Shown here piece by piece: positions 24,263-32,195 of a DNA stretch of 45,377 nt. Source of the DNA: Planctomycetota bacterium. Its GTDB lineage: Bacteria > Planctomycetota > Planctomycetia > Gemmatales > Gemmataceae. Both the position numbers and the translations under genes were made by a program. How positions within the stretch are numbered: position 1 is the first letter of the stretch; each line of letters begins with the position of its first letter. A model generated the notes under the pieces. The model searched no databases. It worked only from the letters and a program-made list of their open reading frames with translations, and had not been told where the DNA came from. The stretch spans positions 1 to 45,377 of the forward strand of contig VGZI01000025.1 in the NCBI GenBank assembly GCA_016872605.1, given 5' to 3'.

Positions 24263-25828
24263 ATGGGAAAAGTCCAAGACGCCGCTGCCGTGGGCAGTCC
24301 GCAACCGAAAGCCGATGTTGCCGACTGGATGCTGGCGAATCCTTGGCTTTGGCTGGCAAACGGACTGGCACTCACCCTCTGGTCCTGGCTTTGGACGATC
24401 TCATTCGGCGCTCTCGCCAGTGACTATCGCGTTATCGTGTTGGCGCTCGGCTTGTTGTGCTCCGGCGTCGGCTTGTGGCTTCGTTGGAACGATCGGGAAC
24501 TCGTGTATTTGCATCCGTGGCGCGTGCCGATCGCGTTCGTGCTCGGGCTGATGTTCGCCGTCTTGGGCATCGGCACATCGGTGTTGTTCGTCATGTCCTT
24601 CTTCCCGGCGTTCTCCAACGCGATCAAATCGGCGCCGATGTTCCTCGTTTGGCTCACGACCGCGCCCCCTTGCTTCGTTGCCGCCCGGCATTGCTTGAAC
24701 TTCCGGGCCGACGACACTGTCGATCGCGAGGCCGAGCAGGAAGTCGGCTTCGCATTCGTCGTGACAGCCGCGATTTGCTTGCTCGGCAGCTTCACTCTGT
24801 ATGCCGATCCGAAAGACCCTGCCGATTGGGACACGCTGCGGATGTTTCTGCGCGTCTGCACCGCAGTCAGCGTTTACGGCTCGGCGTTGACGCTCTCGAC
24901 GCAAGGCGTTCGCCGGTTGATGCTGGGCGTCTTGATCACGATCCACTTCATCGGCATCAATACCGCGGCGCTATCGGCGCCGCCGGCGCCGTGGATCATT
25001 CAGCAGGCATGGATGCGGTTCTTTCGGCCTTACCTTCAGTTCGCGTATCTCAACAACGCGTATCACTTTTACGCGCCCGATCCGGGGCCCGCTTCGTACC
25101 TGTGGTTCCGCGTGATCTTTGAGTCGCCCGACGGGCGTGACGAGGCTGGACTTTGGTTCAAGGTTCCGCAGATCGATGAGCAGGGGCGGGTTCAGCACCC
25201 AGTCGCGCTGGATTACCAGCGTTTTCTGTCGTTGACCGAAGCGGCTTCCAAACCCGGGCCCCACCCGCCCGAATACACGTGGAACGCCATGACGGAACAA
25301 TGGGAGATGCACCCGTTCTATGCGAAGCGCCTGACTATGCAACCACACGCTCTATTGATTCTTGGCCACGAGAAAAAAGTGTTCCGAGCGCCGCTTCATC
25401 AAGAACTTCCACGAGCCCACCAGGTCTTTGTCCCGAATGATGAGTCTGCACGGTTGTTGAGGTCGTACGCTCGTTTTGTGTCGCGGAAGTTCGAGTCGCA
25501 CCCCAACAAACCTGATTGGACGTTTAAGAGTGTGAAGATCTACCGTGTCGTGCACTGGATACCGCCGGTGCAATGGTTCTTGAACGACATCCCGCCCACG
25601 GCCCCGGAATCGTTCTTCCCGTATTACGTTGGGAACTACAAGGCTGACGGTTCTCTCATCATCGAGGGAGATCCGTTTTTGTTTTGGCTCATCCCGATCG
25701 TCCGCGAAGAGCCCAACAATCCCGAATCGCAGATTCTTGACTTTTGTCGAAAGCACGCAGGCGATCTGCAGTGGATTCGCCGCAGCAGCGACCAAGCGTG
25801 GGTAACGTTTGAAGAACGCGAGTTGTAA
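24263..25828 (+). CDS. Multi-pass membrane protein of unknown function (HTTM partner)
   Basis: A 521-residue protein from ATG 24263. The first half holds about seven membrane segments (for example WLANGLALTLWSWLWTISF, VIVLALGLLCSGVGLWL, VPIAFVLGLMFAVLGIG and FAFVVTAAICLLGSF). Residues about 245-521 form a soluble domain beginning at FRPYLQFAYLNNAYHFYAPDPGPASYLWFRV, a motif I associate with proteins next to HTTM genes in planctomycetes. A late segment FLFWLIPIV may touch the membrane. The HTTM gene follows after 57 bases and the two probably work together, but no reaction can be assigned. Confidence 0.7.
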   Translation: MGKVQDAAAVGSPQPKADVADWMLANPWLWLANGLALTLWSWLWTISFGALASDYRVIVLALGLLCSGVGLWLRWNDRELVYLHPWRVPIAFVLGLMFAVLGIGTSVLFVMSFFPAFSNAIKSAPMFLVWLTTAPPCFVAARHCLNFRADDTVDREAEQEVGFAFVVTAAICLLGSFTLYADPKDPADWDTLRMFLRVCTAVSVYGSALTLSTQGVRRLMLGVLITIHFIGINTAALSAPPAPWIIQQAWMRFFRPYLQFAYLNNAYHFYAPDPGPASYLWFRVIFESPDGRDEAGLWFKVPQIDEQGRVQHPVALDYQRFLSLTEAASKPGPHPPEYTWNAMTEQWEMHPFYAKRLTMQPHALLILGHEKKVFRAPLHQELPRAHQVFVPNDESARLLRSYARFVSRKFESHPNKPDWTFKSVKIYRVVHWIPPVQWFLNDIPPTAPESFFPYYVGNYKADGSLIIEGDPFLFWLIPIVREEPNNPESQILDFCRKHAGDLQWIRRSSDQAWVTFEEREL

Positions 25829-25885
25829 TCGCCGAATCCTCGCAATCGTGCGGTGGTTCACGAGAGGCAGTGAAGGCAAGATATC

Positions 25886-27391
25886 ATGAGCACTCCCGAC
25901 AAAGAAACCTACGCTCTGCCGGAATGGATGCGGCCTTGGGAGCAATTCTGGTACGCCCCCGCGGATCCGGCGCTCCTGGGGTTGATTCGAATTTCGTGCG
26001 GATTGATCATCGTTTACACGATGTTCGTGTACAGTTTCCGGTTGCAGGAATTCCAGGGGCAATACGGCTGGCATGACCTGGAGCTTCAGCGCGAACGCCT
26101 GGAAGAAGCGCCCGTCACGACCGGGCCGCTAGTTCAGTGGAACGAGGCTGGACCATTGCCTACCCCGAAAAATGATACCCAACGCACCTATGTTCGAGCC
26201 TATCGCAAGAAATTTGGCACGGCTCCTCCGCCACCCTATCCGACTTCAGCCGAGCAAGGGGCCTATCTTGACGCATTCCGGCTGAAACACGGTGTCGACC
26301 TGCGCGTGAATGGCATCGTGCCGTCGGATGAAGAGTGGAAACGTGTCTACGCGGACGAATATACGAGCCGCATGCGCCAACCCCCTCCCGCCTATCCGGA
26401 ATCGTTCGAAGAAGCCAAGGAGATCAACGATTACATCATGCGTATGGGGCCTGATCCGCGCCGGCTTTATGCCAAGGGAATGTCACTTTTTTCGATCTGG
26501 TTCCACGTCACCGATCCGACCGCCATGGCGATTGTCCACGGCTTGATCATCGCCGTTGCCGTCTGTTTCACGATCGGCTTCTGCACGCGAATTTCCTCGG
26601 CCCTGTTGTGGTTCGCGTCGCTTTGTTACATCCATCGCAACCCGACGGTGCTGTTCGGCGTCGACACGATGATGACGATCCTGCTGTTCTACCTCATGAT
26701 GGGACCGTGCGCCGCTTGCTATTCGGTGGACCGCTGGATCGCCCAGTGGTGGGCGAGCGCCAAGGCGCATGTTGTCGCGTGGTGGTATGGGTTGCTCGGC
26801 CAGCCGGGGCCGCAGAACCTAGCGCCTCCCGACCCCGTGCCCGACGACCCGGAACCGACGATCAGTGCCAATGTGGTGATTCGCTTGCTGCAGATTCACG
26901 TGTGCATCATTTACTTTTACGCCGGCGTGTCGAAGTTGCAGGGGCAGTCGTGGTGGAACGGAACGGCGATTTGGCAGACGCTGGGCAACTACGAGTTCGC
27001 ACCAATGCAGTTCGATCTGTACCTCACGTTTCTGAAGTTCCTTGGCTCTAACCAACTTGTCTACGACGGCTTCATGACGTTTGGCGGATTGTTCACGCTC
27101 GCCTTCGAGATCGGCTACGCATTTCTGATCTGGCGGCCGAGCCTGCGCTGGCTGTTTCTCGCCGCCGCCATTCTCTTGCACGGCGGCATCGGACTCTTCA
27201 TGGGTCTGAAGACGTTCTCGCTGATGATGCTCGTGTTGAATATGGCCTTCTTGCGAAAGGAAGAAGTGGTTTGGCTTATGTCCGTTCCGACCAGCCTGTT
27301 CTCCGGCGGCCCCGCTGCAGCCACGACGCAACAAACTGCGCCGCCCGCACCGGCCGCCCCACTTCCTGCCGCGGGAGTCAAGGCGACGTGA
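25886..27391 (+). CDS. HTTM-domain membrane protein (vitamin K-dependent gamma-carboxylase-like)
   Basis: A 501-residue integral membrane protein. The N-terminus (WEQFWYAPADPALLGLIRISCGLIIVYTMFVYSF) is the first helix of the HTTM domain. An insertion of about 120 residues (66-185) separates it from the remaining helices: IVHGLIIAVAVCFTIGFCTR, the ISSALLWFASLCYIHRNPT motif, and QIHVCIIYFYAGVSKLQGQSWWNG, which is strongly conserved in HTTM proteins. The C-terminal tail is Ala/Pro-rich. HTTM is homologous to the membrane part of gamma-glutamyl carboxylase, but most bacterial members have no known activity. Confidence 0.87.
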   Translation: MSTPDKETYALPEWMRPWEQFWYAPADPALLGLIRISCGLIIVYTMFVYSFRLQEFQGQYGWHDLELQRERLEEAPVTTGPLVQWNEAGPLPTPKNDTQRTYVRAYRKKFGTAPPPPYPTSAEQGAYLDAFRLKHGVDLRVNGIVPSDEEWKRVYADEYTSRMRQPPPAYPESFEEAKEINDYIMRMGPDPRRLYAKGMSLFSIWFHVTDPTAMAIVHGLIIAVAVCFTIGFCTRISSALLWFASLCYIHRNPTVLFGVDTMMTILLFYLMMGPCAACYSVDRWIAQWWASAKAHVVAWWYGLLGQPGPQNLAPPDPVPDDPEPTISANVVIRLLQIHVCIIYFYAGVSKLQGQSWWNGTAIWQTLGNYEFAPMQFDLYLTFLKFLGSNQLVYDGFMTFGGLFTLAFEIGYAFLIWRPSLRWLFLAAAILLHGGIGLFMGLKTFSLMMLVLNMAFLRKEEVVWLMSVPTSLFSGGPAAATTQQTAPPAPAAPLPAAGVKAT

Positions 27392-27437
27392 GCGCATGCG
27401 GCGGAGCAAACGCTTCACCGCATGCGACGCTCAACGG

Positions 27438-27785
27438 CTATTCGTAGGTCACTTTCTTAACGGCGATCACTCTCTTCTTGTTGGCCTCCGTAACGACGCC
27501 GACCACGGTGCCCTTCTTGGAGCCGGTGCAGATGTCGTCGTGATATTTGCCGTGCGACTTGGCGTCGAAATAGTAAATCACGTCCTTCTTCGATTTGGCA
27601 TCGTTGACAACAATGACCGTATCACATTGCGCAGCCGTGCCCAGATCGCACTTGCTGCACGTGATCTTGCCCTTCAAGGTGACTTCCTTCTTCGCTTCCT
27701 CCTTCTTGTCGGCGGCGACATTCGTCCCGGTCGCGACAAGCAAGGCGGCGACCATCAATCCGATGCCCAAGAAAACGTGACGCAT
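27438..27785 (-). CDS. Small secreted protein with CxxC motif (DUF6370-like)
   Basis: A 115-residue protein started at ATG 27785; an upstream in-frame start at 27860 would spoil the signal peptide. Residues 1-25 are a signal peptide ending ATGTNVAA. The mature part has VTLKGKITCSKCDLGTAAQCDTVIVV, then VIYYFDAKSHGKYHDDICTG and GTVVGVVTEANKKRVIAVKKV. The CSKC pair and the two later cysteines could bind a metal or form disulfides. It fits my memory of the DUF6370 family; function is unknown. It is convergent with the HTTM gene. Confidence 0.7.
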   Translation of the reverse strand: MRHVFLGIGLMVAALLVATGTNVAADKKEEAKKEVTLKGKITCSKCDLGTAAQCDTVIVVNDAKSKKDVIYYFDAKSHGKYHDDICTGSKKGTVVGVVTEANKKRVIAVKKVTYE

Positions 27786-28137
27786 GATTCGTCCTCCCAA
27801 TGGATGTTGCACCTCGGCACAGGCGCTCTGCCTGCCCGACGGCGTAGCCAGTTCACTCATACCGTAGTTTCAAGGTACTCTTTCAATCGACAACCGCAAG
27901 CGAAAAAAACAGATTTCAGATCCACAACGCGGAACCTGCACAAACATTCACATGCCGGCATTTCTCCCCTGGCTTTGCCACGTCCACTAATCGTTGCAGC
28001 TCGCATGCAAAATACGGCATCCAGCGATTTTCGCTCAAGTCCAAGGGGGCTCCGCGTTGACAGGCCGTCTACCTCAACGTAAACTTTCGAAGCGAAATGG
28101 CCGCGACGAACCTTCCTCGCATCCAACGGGACCCGTG

Positions 28138-28845
28138 ATGGCTTTTCTCGATCTCACCTTCGACACCTTCAAGCCCGAAGAAGGCTACTACGATTCCGAG
28201 TTGGAGTCCTTGGGGTCCATGCCCATTCGCACTTTCGCTCCCGTCGGGTATGAACCTCGCTATGCCTATCCGCTGCTGGTATTTCTGCATGGACAGGGAG
28301 GCAACGAGGAAGAAATCCTGCGCCTTGCTCCCGGTGTCAGCCGGCGCAACTATGTCGCCATCAGCTTGCGAGGTCCCGTTGCCGTTGGACTGAACCGTGA
28401 AGGATCGCTCGGCTACAGCTGGGGCGATGGCGCTCAACTGGCCATGATCGAGGACTACCTCTTCGGCGCGATCGAGCAGACGCAGCAGTATTACCACATT
28501 CATCCCGATCGCATCGTCCTCGCCGGTTTTGCGGAAGGCGCCACCCTGGCTTACCGCATGGGGATGCTGTACCCAGGCAAGATCAATGGCGTCGTCGCAT
28601 TGAACGGACACATGCCGCGCGTCGATCGCCCATTGCTTCGCTTGCCCGAACTGCGATCGCTGGGCGTTTTCATTGGTCACGGCATCGCCAACTCAGTCGT
28701 TCCGGCCGGGCTCGTTCGCGAGGACTGCAAACTTTTGTGGAGCGCCGGCATGGAGGTGAAAGTGCACCGCTATCCGACCAATCACCGCCTGCATCCCGAC
28801 ATGCTGCGCGACCTCAATCGCTGGGTTATTGCGCGTTGCTCGTGA
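28138..28845 (+). CDS. Carboxylesterase/phospholipase-like alpha/beta hydrolase lacking the catalytic serine
   Basis: A 235-residue protein from ATG 28138. The fold is that of the phospholipase/carboxylesterase family: PLLVFLHGQGGNEEEIL (45-61, oxyanion region), NYVAISLRGP, HPDRIVLAGFAEGATLAYRM (122-141) and a late histidine in PTNHRLHPDML (213-223). The nucleophile elbow G-x-S-x-G reads G-F-A-E-G, with Ala132 in place of Ser. The position of the acid, normally Asp in HGxxDxxVP, reads HGIANSVVP (181-189), with Asn185. Two of the three triad residues are therefore lost and the protein is probably a binding pseudoenzyme. The ORF is otherwise clean. Confidence 0.8.
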   Translation: MAFLDLTFDTFKPEEGYYDSELESLGSMPIRTFAPVGYEPRYAYPLLVFLHGQGGNEEEILRLAPGVSRRNYVAISLRGPVAVGLNREGSLGYSWGDGAQLAMIEDYLFGAIEQTQQYYHIHPDRIVLAGFAEGATLAYRMGMLYPGKINGVVALNGHMPRVDRPLLRLPELRSLGVFIGHGIANSVVPAGLVREDCKLLWSAGMEVKVHRYPTNHRLHPDMLRDLNRWVIARCS

Positions 28846-28904
28846 TTTCGCCACCCTCCCGCCTCTTCGAGGCGCGGCTAAACAACTCCGCACATCCGTT
28901 TTAT

Positions 28905-28934
28905 TTGACACAACCGGACTTTTTGAGCTATATA
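28905..28934 (+). promoter_or_regulatory. Sigma70-type promoter of the riboswitch-protease unit
   Basis: TTGACA (28905-28910) and TATATA (28929-28934) are separated by 18 bases. Transcription would start near 28941, about 20 bases before the riboswitch. Confidence 0.75.
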
Positions 28935-28960
28935 ACATTCGAGCACCCATTGCTCACACT

Positions 28961-29052
28961 GACATCCCCGATACCGCAAACCCACGGCGACGTGGGGACG
29001 CAAAGCCCTGGATCTCCAGCCCGTCGGAGACCGCCAGGCCGCCGAAAGGATG
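28961..29052 (+). promoter_or_regulatory. GEMM-class (cyclic di-GMP-I / cGAMP) riboswitch
   Basis: The leader shows the GEMM-I core: GCAAACC (28977-28983) leading into the hairpin CCCACG-GCGA-CGTGGG (28981-28996), then GGACGCAAAGCC (28996-29007), which is nearly identical to the conserved joining segment. A second stem follows, CCTGG/CCAGG (29007-29011/29034-29038) with inner TCTCC/GGAGA, then GCCGCCGAAAGG, as in Geobacter-type members. The closing P1 helix is CATCC (28963-28967) with GGATG (29048-29052). The GAAAGGA of this helix is also the ribosome-binding site of the protease, whose ATG is at 29056, so ligand binding would hide or expose it. c-di-GMP versus cGAMP cannot be decided: the specificity base aligns ambiguously. 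Confidence 0.78.
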
Positions 29053-29055
29053 AAA

Positions 29056-30099
29056 GCGATGGCGCACTCCCGCGCGTGCTGCGTCGCCGTTCTGGCGCTC
29101 GCAGTTTCTCCTCTGTTTACATTCGCGAACGATCCGCCCGCCAGCAAACTGTCTCGCTCGACTCCAGTCACCGAAGCCGTCCGCAAAACGAAAGCCGGCG
29201 TCGTCGCCATCCGCATCCCGCGGCAAGGCGATGCCGACATGGTTGGCGCCGGCGTCATCGTCGATGAACGCGGCCTGATCGTGACCAATCGTCACGTCAC
29301 CGCCGGCCAAAAGCAGGTCAACATTCGCCTCCACGATGGAGCCGATCTCGTGGGCCACGTCGTGCTCGCCGACTGTGATCTCGACCTTGCCATCGTCCGG
29401 ATTTCCACCAACAAGAAACTGACCGCCCTGCCCTTGGGCCCGACCGATCTCATGGTGGGCGAAACTGTTCTCGCCATCGGCAGCCCCTACGGCTACGACG
29501 CCACCGTGTCGCGCGGCATCATCAGCGCGATCGATCGTCAGATCAAGATGCCCAACGACGTTGTCATGGCAGGCTTGATTCAACACGACGCTCCGATCAA
29601 TCCAGGCCACTCCGGCGGACCGCTCGTCAACATCAACGCCGAGGTCATCGGCATCAACGTCGCCATGCGAACCGGCGCTCAGAACATCGCGTTCGCGATC
29701 AACACCAACATCGTGCAAAGCTTCCTCGAACGCTATGCTCGCCAAGCCAGCGGCGTGAAGCTCAACATCAACTGCGAAGAGAAGGTCATTGCCGAGGTCG
29801 GCGATCGCCAGCGAGTCGTGGTGAGGAACGCCAGCGCCGAGCTGAAATCGGGCGACGAGATTCGCGTGGTGGAAGATGTGAAAGTCGCCAATACGTTCGA
29901 TATCCAGCGAGCGCTCTGGGCGAAGAAGCCGGGGCAGCAGGTTGAAGTCAAAGTGAATCGCGCCGGCCAAGAACTGACGGTGCGTTTGACCCTGGAAGCC
30001 AGCCAAGGGGCCGGATCGGTGGCAGTCGTCTCTCCGGAGTCGCCAGCGGCGAATTCCTTCGCGACGCCACCCAGCGTGCGCACGGCCAACGATCGCTAG
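29056..30099 (+). CDS. Trypsin-like serine protease (HtrA/DegP-like) with C-terminal PDZ-like domain
   Basis: A 347-residue periplasmic protease. I prefer ATG 29056, which sits 6 bases after AAAGGA; ATG 29050 is in frame but overlaps that site. Residues 1-24 form a signal peptide. The catalytic triad is intact: H79 in IVTNRHV, D109 in CDLDLAI and S185 in NPGHSGGPL (usual GNSGGPL). Residues about 240-325 look like a PDZ domain (SGDEIRVVEDVKV, FDIQRALWAKKPGQQVEVKV), but shortened at its start. HtrA proteases degrade or refold damaged envelope proteins. A GEMM riboswitch and promoter precede it and a terminator follows, making a single-gene regulated unit. Confidence 0.9.
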   Translation, partial: AMAHSRACCVAVLALAVSPLFTFANDPPASKLSRSTPVTEAVRKTKAGVVAIRIPRQGDADMVGAGVIVDERGLIVTNRHVTAGQKQVNIRLHDGADLVGHVVLADCDLDLAIVRISTNKKLTALPLGPTDLMVGETVLAIGSPYGYDATVSRGIISAIDRQIKMPNDVVMAGLIQHDAPINPGHSGGPLVNINAEVIGINVAMRTGAQNIAFAINTNIVQSFLERYARQASGVKLNINCEEKVIAEVGDRQRVVVRNASAELKSGDEIRVVEDVKVANTFDIQRALWAKKPGQQVEVKVNRAGQELTVRLTLEASQGAGSVAVVSPESPAANSFATPPSVRTANDR

Positions 30100-30133
30100 G
30101 ACGCGATCGTGACAACGCGCACGCAGAAGAGGC

Positions 30134-30170
30134 AGCCCACGGGATTGGAACCCCGTGGGCTTTTTTGTTT
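30134..30170 (+). terminator. Rho-independent terminator after the protease gene
   Basis: AGCCCACGGG (30134-30143) pairs perfectly with CCCGTGGGCT (30152-30161), followed by TTTTTGTTT. A decayed relative of the same module occurs at 32251-32285. Confidence 0.9.
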
Positions 30171-30178
30171 CTGCTGAC

Positions 30179-30942
30179 TCACCCCAGTCCAAGCTTCTCA
30201 ATCAACGCCTCTTTAAGCGAGGCCTGTTGGGTTGTCAAGTCGAACACGGACCATGCCTTCTTTGCTGTAAAAAACTCGGCCTCGGCAAGACTGACGTGCA
30301 CGATCAACCCGATCCAGGAGACGTTACCTCCAGAACTATCCACTTTCGTTCGAAACGCATTTTGGAAGGCTTTGATTTGGACACGTTATCTCTGTACCGA
30401 CGCCCCGACCGCCGTCCAAAGTTCGTATTCCGCATCACATTGATAACGTAGCCGGGGACGCATTGGCGTACTTTCTCTCCATCGTTGTCGAGATGCTGTC
30501 CCGACATGTTCCGCCAATTGCTCTTCTCCGTTCCAAACTCGATCCCCACCAACGGACGTAAATACTGTTTCTCTGAGTTTTGCAGCTGAGGCGTAACAAT
30601 CGAATGAATCTCTTCCGGATCGAGAATCGCAAGGTCGATCCTGAACGGCCCTTTCAGGTTGCTGCCATACTCCATCTGCAGTGGAGTAGTTTTGAATGCC
30701 TCTTAATGGTAGATGTCTATAGAGTGGTTCTCTTCTTTCCGAATCGACTCAAGCCGCCGGCCATACCTCGTGCCTATGCTCGTCGGCCGGGGCGTAGCGA
30801 TCTCAGGGACGGTCAGAAGCCTGGCGGCCAAGCGAAGCTGCAGGCTCTTCTCAGAAAAATGGCTAAAGGGCCGGGCAACGACTTCCAAAAGAATGTCTCT
30901 GATCGCGTACTTCACCTGGTGAGTGATTGAATCGCTGGCCAT
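30179..30942 (-). pseudogene. Unidentified gene with in-frame TAA and a frameshift
   Basis: From ATG 30942 the frame reads MASDSITHQVKYAIRDILLE to SIDIYH, meets TAA (30705-30703) and continues in the same frame with EAFKTTPLQMEYGS, PFRIDLAILDPEEIHSI and RPLVGIEFGTEKSNW. It stops after VTSPGSG at about 30306. One extra base there (GGTTGATC read as GGTTTGATC) restores a frame that runs through LIVHVSLAEAEFFTAKKAWSVF to a stop at 30179. I do not recognise the family; the spaced RIDLAILDPE and GIEFGTEK could be a PD-(D/E)xK nuclease core, but this is a weak guess. At least two lesions make it a pseudogene unless the sequence is wrong. Confidence 0.55.
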
Positions 30943-31034
30943 AATCAAGCTTTCTTGAGGTATACGCTGTGGCACAAACTAAAACGACACGCCGACAGTG
31001 TATGATAACATCAGTCTATTTTCCGAGGCAGGTC

Positions 31035-31838
31035 ATGGCACGCAAGGGGCGAAATGGCGCTGTCAAGTCTCCGGGCCGATCGACTCGCAGGCCGGTCGTG
31101 CACTCCGATCCCGCATGGGAAGCGATGAAGGCCGCTCGCCGCAACCTGCGTCCCGCCGACGCGGTGCGCGAGTGCGCGTTCTTGAGCGAGCAATACCGGA
31201 GCATCAAATCAATGGCGGAAATCAACCTCAAATCGATCATCCTGGCGCTTCAAGCGAAGAAAGTGCCGTTTGTCCTCACGGGCGCGCATGCCATCGCCAC
31301 CTGGACCGGCCGGCCACGCGCCACCGCGGATGTAGACATCTTGGTCAAATCCGGGCGTAATCACGCTCGCGCCGTCAAGGCAATTCAGGCGACTTATCCC
31401 GAACTCGAGATGCGCAACTTCGCTGGCATGGCTGCGTTTTTCGTTCCTGGCGAGACGCAATCGGTGATTGACGTCACGTATCCTCACCGTGAAGACATCC
31501 GGCAATCGCTGGAAACGGCGATCTGGATCGAGGATCAGGGCTTGGAGTTTCGTGTCCCGCGATTGGAGGCAGCATTAGCGAATAAGTACGGCGCCTCGTT
31601 GGCGCCGATGCGAGACGCGGGCAAACGCGGTCAGGATATGGTCGATTTCTTCAACATGGTTCGTCATTCCCTCGACGAAGGCCGGGAGCGGATCGATATG
31701 GAATGGCTCGCAGAGCTTGGCGAAATGGTGTGGCCCGGCGGCGGCGGGAAGGAACTGGTCGAGCTCGTCCAAAAAGCCAAGGCCGGCGAAGTGCCGCGCG
31801 TGGACGTTCGGAAGAAGAATGTCGGACGAAAGTCATGA
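31035..31838 (+). CDS. Nucleotidyltransferase-fold protein
   Basis: A 267-residue protein from ATG 31035. Residues 1-25 are basic; 26-65 (WEAMKAARRNLRPADAVREC) look like a small helical antitoxin-type segment. From 66 the protein resembles a minimal nucleotidyltransferase: VPFVLTGAHAIATWTGRPRATADVDILV (78-105), where the G-A-H-A turn and the D-V-D pair (99, 101) are the metal-binding motif. VPRLEAALANKYGASLAP follows, as in AbiEii-like proteins. A shorter start at 31212 (MAEINLKSIIL) would give only this domain. It could be the toxin-like half of a defence or toxin-antitoxin pair, but no separate antitoxin gene is visible. Confidence 0.65.
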   Translation: MARKGRNGAVKSPGRSTRRPVVHSDPAWEAMKAARRNLRPADAVRECAFLSEQYRSIKSMAEINLKSIILALQAKKVPFVLTGAHAIATWTGRPRATADVDILVKSGRNHARAVKAIQATYPELEMRNFAGMAAFFVPGETQSVIDVTYPHREDIRQSLETAIWIEDQGLEFRVPRLEAALANKYGASLAPMRDAGKRGQDMVDFFNMVRHSLDEGRERIDMEWLAELGEMVWPGGGGKELVELVQKAKAGEVPRVDVRKKNVGRKS

Positions 31839-32195
31839 TCCGGCCGGCCAGCGTTTCAAGGCGGCGCGAGCCTCCTCAGCAATCCAGGGCTCGGTGTGCC
31901 CTCGGGCGACTTCTTCCATCACCTCGCGGGCAGCCGGCGTCGCCGCCAACTCCAAAGCTTCCAACGCACGCGTCCAGTGCAGACGACTGGGGCCAGCGAT
32001 CGGCGCGGACTCGGCCGGCAAGAGCGCGCGGATGCGCGCCTTCGCTTCCGCCGACAACTCGCTCGCCAGCGCGTTACGCAGCGCCTTTTCGATGGTCAGT
32101 CCCAATCGCTATAACTCCACCATCGCTTTTTCGCGCACGGGAAAGTCGTCGTCATCCAACGGGTGCACGACACGGTTGGCAAACGGCACGGGAGG
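31833..32195 (-). pseudogene. C-terminal HEAT-type remnant interrupted by in-frame TAG
   Basis: The minus strand reads LDDDDFPVREKAMVEL, TAG (32111-32109), then RLGLTIEKALRNALASELS in the same frame. It ends with TRALEALELAATPAAREVMEEVARG and IAEEARAALKRW. This is the C-terminal module usual in planctomycete WD40 or sigma-factor-like proteins (family pattern VREKAxxELExLG); the stop replaces the Glu of ELE. No N-terminal part of such a protein is found upstream, so this is probably the tail of a deleted gene. A 90-residue frame starts at TTG 32105. The 3' end overlaps the end of the nucleotidyltransferase gene by 6 bases. Confidence 0.6.

Noticed and set aside
28961-29052. Plain attenuator hairpin instead of a riboswitch
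   Set aside because: The conserved unpaired segments (GCAAACC, GGACGCAAAGCC, GCCGAAAGG) in the correct order are specific to GEMM aptamers and would not be expected in a simple hairpin.
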